DNA from: an uncultured Gammaproteobacteria bacterium
GTDB taxonomy: Bacteria > Pseudomonadota > Gammaproteobacteria > Coxiellales > Coxiellaceae
DNA: 9,442 nucleotides
Assembly (NCBI GenBank): GCA_903870185.1
Contig: CAIQCE010000138.1
Location: forward strand, 1-9,442
Reading direction: 5' to 3'
The notes beneath the pieces were generated by a model that made no database searches, had not been told where the DNA came from, and saw only the letters and a program-made list of their open reading frames with translations. Positions 1 to 5,540 of this stretch are shown here, piece after piece. Position numbers and translations under genes: made by a program. Position 1 is the stretch's first letter; each line of letters opens with the position of its first letter.

Positions 1-27
1 GGAGTTCAGACGTGTGCCTTCCGATCT
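1..27. other. Sequencing adapter remnant at contig end
   Basis: These bases match the 3' part of the Illumina TruSeq read-2 adapter, from GGAGTTCAGACG to CTTCCGATCT, except that one T of the usual GTGCTCTTCC segment is missing. The era reading frame starts immediately after it, at base 28. This is library DNA left on the contig end, not biology, so nothing should be inferred from these bases or from their junction with era. Confidence 0.95.
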
Positions 28-171
28 GCTTTGAAAAAAATTGGGCAGGATGCTCGAATAGATTTAGAACGTTATTTTTCAACCAAGGTATTTTTAAAAC
101 TTTGGGTGAAAGTCAAAACCAATTGGGCTGACAATGAGCAGCTCCTCAATCATTTGGGATTGGGCCAGTGA
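28..171 (+). CDS. era: GTPase Era, C-terminal end (5' truncated)
   Basis: Only the last 47 codons and the TGA stop remain; the rest is cut off by the contig end. Era is a membrane-associated GTPase that binds the 3' end of 16S rRNA through a C-terminal KH domain during 30S maturation. The visible part is the end of that KH domain. The pattern of I-G, then A-R-x-D-L-E, then LKLWVKVK, W-A-D and a final HLG matches the Era C-terminus closely, including the LWVKVK strand and the W-x-D that follows. The GTPase domain is not in the window. The stop overlaps the recO start in a GTGA arrangement, so the two are probably translationally coupled. The era-recO-pdxJ order is the usual gammaproteobacterial one and supports the call. 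Confidence 0.93.
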   Translation, partial: ALKKIGQDARIDLERYFSTKVFLKLWVKVKTNWADNEQLLNHLGLGQ

Positions 172-869
172 ATCGGGTCAGCTTGACCCCGGTCTATGTT
201 TTGCATCGTAGACCTTATCGTAATACAAGTTTAATCGTCGATTTTTTTTCACAACAACATGGCAGAGTGAGTGCAGTTGCCCGAAGTGCGAGAGGACCTA
301 AATCTCGTTACCGAGGCTCCTTACAGCCCTTTGTTTCTATGTTGGCTGGTTGGTCAGGACGAGGAGAATTAAAATCACTTAATGATTTGGAATTAGAAGG
401 GCCTCCATTGCACCTTACCGGAAAGCCTTTATTGTGTGGGCTTTATTTGAATGAATTATGCCTGAGATTATTGCAGAGAGATGATCCATATCCTGCAGTA
501 TACCAAATATATAAAATCACTTTAGAAGCTTTGCATGGTTTTCAATCGATAGAACAGTCTTTGCGTCTTTTTGAAATAAAATTATTGAATGAGTTGGGGT
601 ATGGAATATTGCTTAACTGTGAGGCGCAGTCTGGGGTTGCAATAGAAGAATCTCAGTACTATCGTTTTCATCCAGATTTGGGTTTTTTAAAATCTTCTGA
701 AAAAATGAGTGAAGACCATTTAGTATTCAGAGGTGAAAGTTTATTAGCGCTTCATCAGGAGGAGTTGATAGATCCCCTGGTTTTAAAGGATGCGAAGCGA
801 TTAATGAGAATGGTATTGAGTATACATTTAGGTGGCAAGCCGATTGCCAGTCGTGAATTATTAAAATAA
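168..869 (+). CDS. recO: DNA repair protein RecO
   Basis: RecO is the recombination mediator of the RecFOR pathway. It binds single-stranded DNA and SSB and, with RecR, loads RecA at gaps and also anneals strands. The 233 residues are close to the usual RecO length (about 240 in E. coli). The N-terminal part (about residues 1-80) has the OB-fold pattern, with PVYVLHRRPYRNTSLIVDFF followed by GRVSAVARSARGPKS. The rest is the helical C-terminal domain, including LCGLYLNELCLRLL and the LFEIKLLNELGYG helix near residue 140. The start is GTG at 168, overlapping the era TGA by 4 bases; the next methionine (about residue 58) lies beyond the OB fold, so GTG must be right. Expression probably depends on upstream era transcription and coupling. 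The gene looks intact. Confidence 0.95.
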   Translation: MNRVSLTPVYVLHRRPYRNTSLIVDFFSQQHGRVSAVARSARGPKSRYRGSLQPFVSMLAGWSGRGELKSLNDLELEGPPLHLTGKPLLCGLYLNELCLRLLQRDDPYPAVYQIYKITLEALHGFQSIEQSLRLFEIKLLNELGYGILLNCEAQSGVAIEESQYYRFHPDLGFLKSSEKMSEDHLVFRGESLLALHQEELIDPLVLKDAKRLMRMVLSIHLGGKPIASRELLK

Positions 870-879
870 TGAGGTTCTT

Positions 880-1614
880 ATGACGAAAAATCTGATTCGT
901 TTGGGAGTGAATATTGATCATGTAGCGACTGTGAGGCAAGCTCGAAAAATTGCTTATCCAGATCCAGTAGAGGCAGCTTTACTAGCGGTTAAAGCGGGAG
1001 CGGATGGAATTACTTTGCATTTGCGGGAAGATCGTCGCCATATTCAGGATCATGATGTGGAACGAATGAAAAAAGTATTAACGGTGCCTATGAATTTAGA
1101 AATGGCGTTGACTGAAGAAATGTTAAAAATAGCTGAGAGAATTCAACCTGAACATTGTTGTATCGTGCCGGAAAAACGAGAGGAAGTGACGACCGAAGGT
1201 GGATTAGATGTCGTCGGCCAAGAATCTAAAGTAAAAGATGCCTGCAAACGTTTAGAAAATTTAGGCATAGAGGTTTCTTTATTCATTGATCCTGATATTA
1301 AGCAGATCGAAGCTTCTCATCGTTGTGGAGCTCCTGTTATTGAATTTCATACGGGGCCGTATGCGCATGCCTATGGAACTGAAAAAGAAAAAATAGAGCT
1401 TCAGAAATTGTTGAAAGGGGCTGAGCTTGCGGTGAAACTAGGATTGATAGTAAATGCGGGTCATGGATTGAATTGTGAGAATGTTTTACCCATTGCCTCT
1501 ATTCCTCATATGAATGAGCTTAATATCGGCCATAGTTTGGTGGCAGATGCGATTTTTATTGGAATGGAAGCGGCAGTGAGAAGAATAAAGCAATTAATGG
1601 ATTCTGTACTATAA
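880..1614 (+). CDS. pdxJ: Pyridoxine 5'-phosphate synthase PdxJ
   Basis: PdxJ condenses 1-deoxy-D-xylulose 5-phosphate with 3-amino-2-oxopropyl phosphate to give pyridoxine 5'-phosphate, the ring-forming step of the DXP-dependent vitamin B6 pathway in the cytosol. The 244 residues match the family length and form a TIM barrel. Visible signatures are GVNIDHVATVRQAR near the N-terminus, HLREDRRHI at residues 47-55, NLEMA at 72-76, VPEKREE at 96-102, EFHTGPYA at 155-162, NAGHGLN at 192-198 and NIGHSLVADAI at 215-225. These include the glycine-rich phosphate-binding loops and the conserved His and Glu residues. A GAGG ribosome site at 871-874 lies 5 bases before the ATG. It follows recO by 10 bases, so it is almost certainly in the same operon. 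In many gammaproteobacteria acpS comes next; here an adhesin gene does. Confidence 0.97.
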   Translation: MTKNLIRLGVNIDHVATVRQARKIAYPDPVEAALLAVKAGADGITLHLREDRRHIQDHDVERMKKVLTVPMNLEMALTEEMLKIAERIQPEHCCIVPEKREEVTTEGGLDVVGQESKVKDACKRLENLGIEVSLFIDPDIKQIEASHRCGAPVIEFHTGPYAHAYGTEKEKIELQKLLKGAELAVKLGLIVNAGHGLNCENVLPIASIPHMNELNIGHSLVADAIFIGMEAAVRRIKQLMDSVL

Positions 1615-1633
1615 TATTAATTTTTGGTAAGGC

Positions 1634-1639
1634 AAGGGA
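1634..1639 (+). promoter_or_regulatory. Ribosome binding site of the adhesin gene
   Basis: AAGGGA lies 5 bases before the ATG at 1645. This favours 1645 over the in-frame TTG at 1624 or ATG at 1639, and gives a protein that begins directly with a clean signal peptide (MKPRS, then a hydrophobic stretch). Only about 30 bases separate the pdxJ stop from this start. Transcription may read through from pdxJ, or a promoter may lie inside the end of pdxJ; no clear -35/-10 pair was found. Confidence 0.6.
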
Positions 1640-1644
1640 TGCTT

Positions 1645-2415
1645 ATGAAACCTAGATCGATATTTCGTTTATCTACCTTAAGCCTCAGTGTAATGATGGC
1701 GGTGGCGCAGGCGAACCCGACAGGAGGAGAAATCCAATCGGGGGATATCACGATCAATCCGAGCGATGCGAATGGTTCGATGGTGATCGATCAACGCAGT
1801 CAACAAGGGGTGATTAACTGGAATAGTTTCAATATTAATCCAAACGAATCCGTTCAAATCAATATGGCAAATAGTTCCGGCGTTCAACTCGATCGAGTGA
1901 CGGGTGTGGATCCTTCAAAAATCATGGGAAATCTCAGCTCCAACGGCCAAGTCTTTTTAATTAACCCGAATGGGGTGGTGTTTGGCAAAGACTCTCAATT
2001 GGATACGGCCGCTTTAGTCGTGAGTACCCTTAATATTAGTGACCCGGATTTTCTGGCCGCGCATTATGATTTTAATCAAAATGCTAATCCGAATGGAAGG
2101 GCCGGCAGCATCGTGAATAATGGTAATTTACAAAACTCGAATCTGATTGCCTTGCTAGCCCCTCAAGTGTCAAACAATGGGGTAATTAATGCGGAAGTGG
2201 GTGAAGTCTTAGTGGGTTCAGGCTCGCATGTGAGTTTGAATTTAGGCAATAACCCGATCTTGGGTTATGAAGTGGATGAGCCGATTGCAGTGATGAATGA
2301 AGCGGGAACCCCTGTCTCAATTAATAACACGGGGAGTATCCAAGGACATCAAGTGTTTTTGAGTGCCACGGAAGCGCATCATGTGTTGAATCAAGTCGTG
2401 AGTAACAGCGGTTAA
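1645..2415 (+). CDS. 5' fragment: signal peptide and TPS domain of the adhesin
   Basis: The fragment has 256 residues. Residues 1-23 form a Sec signal peptide: basic start (MKPR..R), hydrophobic core (LSTLSLSVMMAV), and AQA as a good cleavage site before NPTGG. The remainder is the TPS (haemagglutination activity) domain that TpsB recognises. It carries WNSFNINPNESVQI, the signature NPNG in LINPNGVVFG at about 107-110, and an NSNL motif at about 164-167, which corresponds to the family NPNL. The sequence up to VFLSATEAHHVLNQVVSNSG resembles HMW-type TpsA proteins. The TAA replaces what is normally a hydrophobic residue between SG and IEA; a single T-to-A change from a TTA leucine codon would explain it. 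If translated alone, the fragment could be exported and recognised by TpsB but would lack nearly all of the stem. Confidence 0.82.
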   Translation: MKPRSIFRLSTLSLSVMMAVAQANPTGGEIQSGDITINPSDANGSMVIDQRSQQGVINWNSFNINPNESVQINMANSSGVQLDRVTGVDPSKIMGNLSSNGQVFLINPNGVVFGKDSQLDTAALVVSTLNISDPDFLAAHYDFNQNANPNGRAGSIVNNGNLQNSNLIALLAPQVSNNGVINAEVGEVLVGSGSHVSLNLGNNPILGYEVDEPIAVMNEAGTPVSINNTGSIQGHQVFLSATEAHHVLNQVVSNSG

Positions 2416-2482
2416 ATCGAAGCACGCGCCGTACAAGAGAAGAACGGTGAAATTGTATTATTAGCCAAGAATGCAGGAGTGA

Positions 2483-4723
2483 ATGATACCGGTAGGTGAA
2501 ACAGCTAATTTGGATGTGAGTGGAACGACAGCGGGAATGATAGAGATTGGTGGTCCTGCGCGAGGCAAGGGTGATTTATATAAAGCGCAAACGGTGAGAG
2601 TAGAAGACGGGGCGGAGCTCCATGCGGACAGTACGGATCAAGGAGCAGTGGGAGGTCATATTGTGCTGTGGAGTGAGCAGAATAGTAAAGTCTCCGGCAA
2701 CTTTAGTGCGAACAGTCAAAATGGGAAAGGCGGTTTTGTCGAAACCTCGAGTGCACAAGATTTGAATTTTGGACATCTTACGATCAAGACTAAAGGCGCT
2801 TTAGGTGCAGGAATGTGGCTTTTGGATCCATCCGATATCACGATTGATAGTACATTAGCTCAAATGCTTGAAAATAACTTAGCGAACACCAATGTGAAAC
2901 TTTCGACAAGCTCAAGCGGAGGGGATCATGGGGATATCACGGTCGGTTCTAATATTATTAACAATACCGATAATAATTTGTACCTAGAGGCGGATAGAAA
3001 TATTAACGTGAAGGCACAAATTTCTGGGAATGGAACCGGTACATTAACCTTGAGAGCCGATAGAACCGGTAGTGGCACAGGAACAGTTAGTTTTAATGGA
3101 GGTTCCATTGTTCAAAACAATGGGACAGTTGAGATTTATTACAATCCAACGGGCACGGGTAGCGCTAAATACTCCGGTTCGAATAAGAGTATTGTCGGCA
3201 CTGATCAATACGCCTCCCATTTTTCAGGTACAGGCACCTTGAATTCTTATATGTTGGTAAATAATTCGACGGATTTAGGTTGTGTAAGTTCATTAGTGAA
3301 TGCTGGAACTGTGACTCAGGGGAAATTTGCGATAGGAAAAGCTTTCAGTCTTTCAGGGGTAACTTATACACCCATAGGTACTTCTACAAATCCTTTCGAT
3401 GGTTATTTTAATGGCCAGAATTATGTGATCAGTGATTTGAGTATAAGTGGTGCTTTGGCTGATGCAGGTTTTTTTGGGTATATTGGTAATGCAAGTTCAG
3501 CTGCTAATGCTACTATTTCCAATATGGCTTTAAGTAACGTGAATGTTTCATCAAGCCTTGATTCTGCTAATGTGGGTGGACTTGTGGGTGATAGTGAGGG
3601 AGGCATTATTAAGAATTCCTATACCACTGGGGCGGTAAGTTCCACAGGGGTCGGAGTTAATATCGGTGGTTTAGCGGGTTATCAAAATACTCCTATTTCT
3701 ACGACGGCTACAGTTTCCAATAGTTATTCTTCAGTGACTATAACTTACGCGACTAATACTGATGGGTATACCAGTTACATAGGTGGGCTTATAGGAAAAA
3801 ATTATAAGGCTGATGTCAATAATTCTTATGCAACGGGTGATGTAAATGCTAATGCTAATTCCGTCACTGTGGGTGGGCTTATCGGTTATATTTATGAGGG
3901 GAGTAGTAGCAGTTCATATGCAAGTGGCAACATTAGTGCCACTGGTTATCAATCGATAGCAGGAGGTTATGCGGGTGCTATCTTAGATCACAATGTTAAT
4001 AATGCTTATGCAACAGGATCAGTGGAGGGTGGTTATGGGACAACCGCTGGCAGTCCCTCTCTCAATTCTTATGTCGGTGGCTTTGCAGGCGTTCTTGGTA
4101 TTGTTGGTGATAGTGGAGCGACAAATAATGCTTATTCGACGGGTGCAGTCACGCAGGTTTCTCCCCCTTCTGGTGGTTATCGTGCCTCTGTAATGGGTGG
4201 ATTCACCGGGCGTAATTATGGCGCAATTACGAATGGCATTTGGGATACAACTAGTAATAATACTGCTGCTAATCCAAGCGTAGGTGTTGGAGCCTCAACT
4301 ACTACAGGTGTAACTGGATATACAGATGCTGAGATGAGGACCCCTTCTACATTTACAGGTTTAAGTTGGTCTACCAGTATCTGGAATTTTGAGAGTAATT
4401 CACTACCCACTTTGGTTAATGTAGGTCTTAGCACTCCAGCTTCATATAAAACGATTTATATAGGGCAAACTCCTGCTTATATAACAGCAGCTGGAAATAT
4501 CAATAATACCACTCAATCTTCTTTACAGCAGGCGATGGAAACATTTAATGGTTCTCCCTCAAATTCAGGAAATTCTATAATTCAGAAATGGATGAACGCA
4601 TTGGCTTCCTCTTCCTCAAATTCAGGAAGTTCTGCTTTTCAAAAGATGATCAGTTATGTCGATGCATCCTATGAAAACTGCCCTAATTTCATTTCACCTT
4701 TGTCGAATTGCAAAACTAGTTAA
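2483..4723 (+). CDS. 3' fragment: beta-helix stem, GLUG repeats and C-terminal anchor of the adhesin
   Basis: This is an open frame of 746 codons. The ATG at 2483 is simply the first in-frame codon after a TGA and has no convincing ribosome site, so it is unlikely to be a real start. Residues 5-120 continue the haemagglutinin stem: LDVSGTTAGMIEIGG, GGHIVLWSE, GKGGFVETSS and the very typical WLLDPSDITI at about 112-121. Residues 120-300 are Gly/Asn/Thr-rich beta-helix. Residues 364-589 hold seven GLUG-type repeats. The TDAEMRTPSTFTGLSW...IWNF...LPTLVN segment (614-646) is the usual end of a GLUG region. Residues 672-728 form three 19-residue repeats, and C733 and C743 lie near the end. There is no signal peptide here, so the product cannot be exported without the 5' part. 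The gene ends convergently, overlapping lpxH by 8 bases. Confidence 0.8.
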   Translation: MIPVGETANLDVSGTTAGMIEIGGPARGKGDLYKAQTVRVEDGAELHADSTDQGAVGGHIVLWSEQNSKVSGNFSANSQNGKGGFVETSSAQDLNFGHLTIKTKGALGAGMWLLDPSDITIDSTLAQMLENNLANTNVKLSTSSSGGDHGDITVGSNIINNTDNNLYLEADRNINVKAQISGNGTGTLTLRADRTGSGTGTVSFNGGSIVQNNGTVEIYYNPTGTGSAKYSGSNKSIVGTDQYASHFSGTGTLNSYMLVNNSTDLGCVSSLVNAGTVTQGKFAIGKAFSLSGVTYTPIGTSTNPFDGYFNGQNYVISDLSISGALADAGFFGYIGNASSAANATISNMALSNVNVSSSLDSANVGGLVGDSEGGIIKNSYTTGAVSSTGVGVNIGGLAGYQNTPISTTATVSNSYSSVTITYATNTDGYTSYIGGLIGKNYKADVNNSYATGDVNANANSVTVGGLIGYIYEGSSSSSYASGNISATGYQSIAGGYAGAILDHNVNNAYATGSVEGGYGTTAGSPSLNSYVGGFAGVLGIVGDSGATNNAYSTGAVTQVSPPSGGYRASVMGGFTGRNYGAITNGIWDTTSNNTAANPSVGVGASTTTGVTGYTDAEMRTPSTFTGLSWSTSIWNFESNSLPTLVNVGLSTPASYKTIYIGQTPAYITAAGNINNTTQSSLQQAMETFNGSPSNSGNSIIQKWMNALASSSSNSGSSAFQKMISYVDASYENCPNFISPLSNCKTS
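3572..4249 (+). repeat. Seven GLUG-type protein repeats in the adhesin
   Basis: Repeats start at residues 364 (VGGLVG), 394 (IGGLAG), 433 (IGGLIG), 463 (VGGLIG), 493 (AGGYAG), 531 (VGGFAG) and 571 (MGGFTG) of the 3' frame. Most are followed about 10-15 residues later by N-S/A-Y-x-T-G-x-V, as in NSYTTGAV, NSYATGDV and NAYATGSV. This is the GLUG motif found in surface adhesins and some IgA protease-like proteins. Spacing is 30-40 residues. The DNA of the copies has diverged, so they are an old protein repeat and not a simple tandem DNA repeat. A weaker preceding unit (AGFFGYIG, about residue 328) may be an eighth copy. Confidence 0.8.
4496..4666 (+). repeat. Three tandem 19-residue repeats near the adhesin C-terminus
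   Basis: Residues 672-690, 691-709 and 710-728 align as 19-residue units sharing N at position 4, S at position 8 and Q at position 11, with M at or next to position 14. Examples are NTTQSSLQQAM, NSGNSIIQKWM and NSGSSAFQKMI. The last two also share DNA: CCTCAAATTCAGGAA occurs at 4557-4571 and 4614-4628, exactly 57 bases apart. Each unit looks like a short amphipathic helix after a Ser/Asn-rich linker. They sit directly before the terminal cysteine pair. Confidence 0.65.
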
Positions 4724-5465
4724 AATCCAGTAATTCATAAGTCCCATCTTCCCTATAAATCAGGGCATTTCCGCGCTCGTGCCAAGCACCGAGTACGATC
4801 CGAGTGGCTTTTCCCCCTTCAACTTCTAAAGCATGAATTGCAGGTCGGTGGGTGTGACCATGAATCATCAAATGGCAATGCGATTTCTTTAAGACGCTAA
4901 TTACAGCCTCAAGACTCACGTCTTTTAATGGGGCAGCGATTCGTTTCGTATAAGCTTCACTGTAACGTCTCATTCGATTGCCAAAGAAACGTCTAACGAA
5001 TAGGGGAGCCCAGAGCGCTATGGCCTGAAATAAGGGATGGTGGACGAGATATCGGTAATATTGATACTGGCGATCCAGGGCACATAAAGTATCTCCATGT
5101 AGCAGTAAAATTGGTTGGTCATAGAGTGTAATTTGGGTGGGATCATCTAAAAGCTTAAGACCTGCTTCCCGTGCAAAGGTCGAGCCCAGAAGAAAATCTC
5201 GGTTGCCTCGCATCAAGTAAATGGAAAGGCCTTTTTGGCTTAATTCATGAAGCTTTGAGGTGATTTTCTGATTAAAGGGTGTCCGATTATCATCCCCAAG
5301 CCAGACTTCAAAGAAATCTCCTAGGATATAAAGAGCATCCGCCTTAGGTGCCTCCTTTTCCAGGAATTTTAAGAAAATCGCGGCGATTTCAGGGTAAGCC
5401 TCATCCAGATGAAGATCTGAAATGAATAGGGTATGACCTTTTGAGATTTTAGCTTCAGTTTCCAT
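4716..5465 (-). CDS. lpxH: UDP-2,3-diacylglucosamine diphosphatase LpxH
   Basis: LpxH cleaves UDP-2,3-diacylglucosamine to lipid X and UMP, the fourth step of lipid A synthesis, at the cytoplasmic face of the inner membrane. The 249 residues are close to the 240 of E. coli LpxH. All metallophosphoesterase motifs are present: SDLHL (16-20), LGD (48-50) followed by F-E-V-W-L-G-D-D, GNRDF (87-91), HGDT (123-126) and HGHTH (202-206), so the di-metal site should be intact. The helical insert with PLFVRRFFGNRMR, which forms the acyl-chain cap in the family, is also visible at about 154-166. The ATG at 5465 has only a weak ribosome site; no other methionine lies near the first motif. The gene converges on the adhesin with an 8-base overlap and diverges from gltX across 75 bases. 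Confidence 0.95.
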   Translation of the reverse strand: METEAKISKGHTLFISDLHLDEAYPEIAAIFLKFLEKEAPKADALYILGDFFEVWLGDDNRTPFNQKITSKLHELSQKGLSIYLMRGNRDFLLGSTFAREAGLKLLDDPTQITLYDQPILLLHGDTLCALDRQYQYYRYLVHHPLFQAIALWAPLFVRRFFGNRMRRYSEAYTKRIAAPLKDVSLEAVISVLKKSHCHLMIHGHTHRPAIHALEVEGGKATRIVLGAWHERGNALIYREDGTYELLDFN

Positions 5466-5540
5466 GGGGCTCTGCTAGACTTTGAGATTAAAATAGCCAT
5501 AATAAAGCATTTCTTAAAACCAACAAGGACTTACTGAGTC
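5466..5540. promoter_or_regulatory. Divergent lpxH/gltX intergenic region
   Basis: This 75-base, A/T-rich gap must hold the start signals of lpxH (leftward) and probably of the gltX-cysS operon (rightward). The middle, about 5482-5520, contains TTGAGA, CATAAT and TTAAAA elements, but no -35/-10 pair with standard spacing could be chosen on either strand. An AAGGA at 5525-5529 lies 11 bases before the gltX ATG and is the likely, rather distant, ribosome site. Confidence 0.45.

Larger units (their letters stand above)
1645..4723 (+). pseudogene. TpsA-type filamentous haemagglutinin-like adhesin, interrupted by stop and frameshift
   Basis: This is the whole span of a two-partner-secretion exoprotein gene. 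Such proteins cross the inner membrane by Sec and the outer membrane through a TpsB (FhaC/HMW1B-type) pore, then fold into a long beta-helix at the cell surface. The frame is intact from 1645 to a TAA at 2413-2415. Past the stop the same frame keeps coding family-typical sequence (IEARAVQEKNGEIVLLAKN) until a TGA at 2497-2499. The homologous text then resumes one frame over and runs unbroken to 4723. The switch must lie between 2483 and 2496. One extra base there, for example A2494, would restore a smooth reading, and the span (3,079 bases) is one base over a multiple of three. Repaired, the product would be about 1,025 residues. The long intact 3' frame suggests recent inactivation or a sequencing error. 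No tpsB gene is in the window. Confidence 0.85.

Noticed and set aside
1624..1644. Alternative earlier start of the adhesin at TTG 1624 or ATG 1639
   Set aside because: AAGGGA is well placed for ATG 1645, and starting there gives a clean signal peptide; the earlier starts only add seven or two residues in front of it.
2483..2500. Programmed ribosomal frameshifting joining the two adhesin frames
   Set aside because: No slippery heptamer or run of identical bases is present, and an independent TAA lies 70 bases upstream, so a frameshift alone would not rescue the protein.
3572..4249. Tandem DNA repeat or CRISPR-like array in the GLUG region
   Set aside because: The periodicity is at protein level only; copies differ in DNA and spacing, and there are no identical repeats with uniform spacers.
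4716..4740. Terminator between the convergent adhesin and lpxH genes
   Set aside because: The genes overlap by 8 bases and no GC-rich hairpin with a T run is visible around the junction on either strand.
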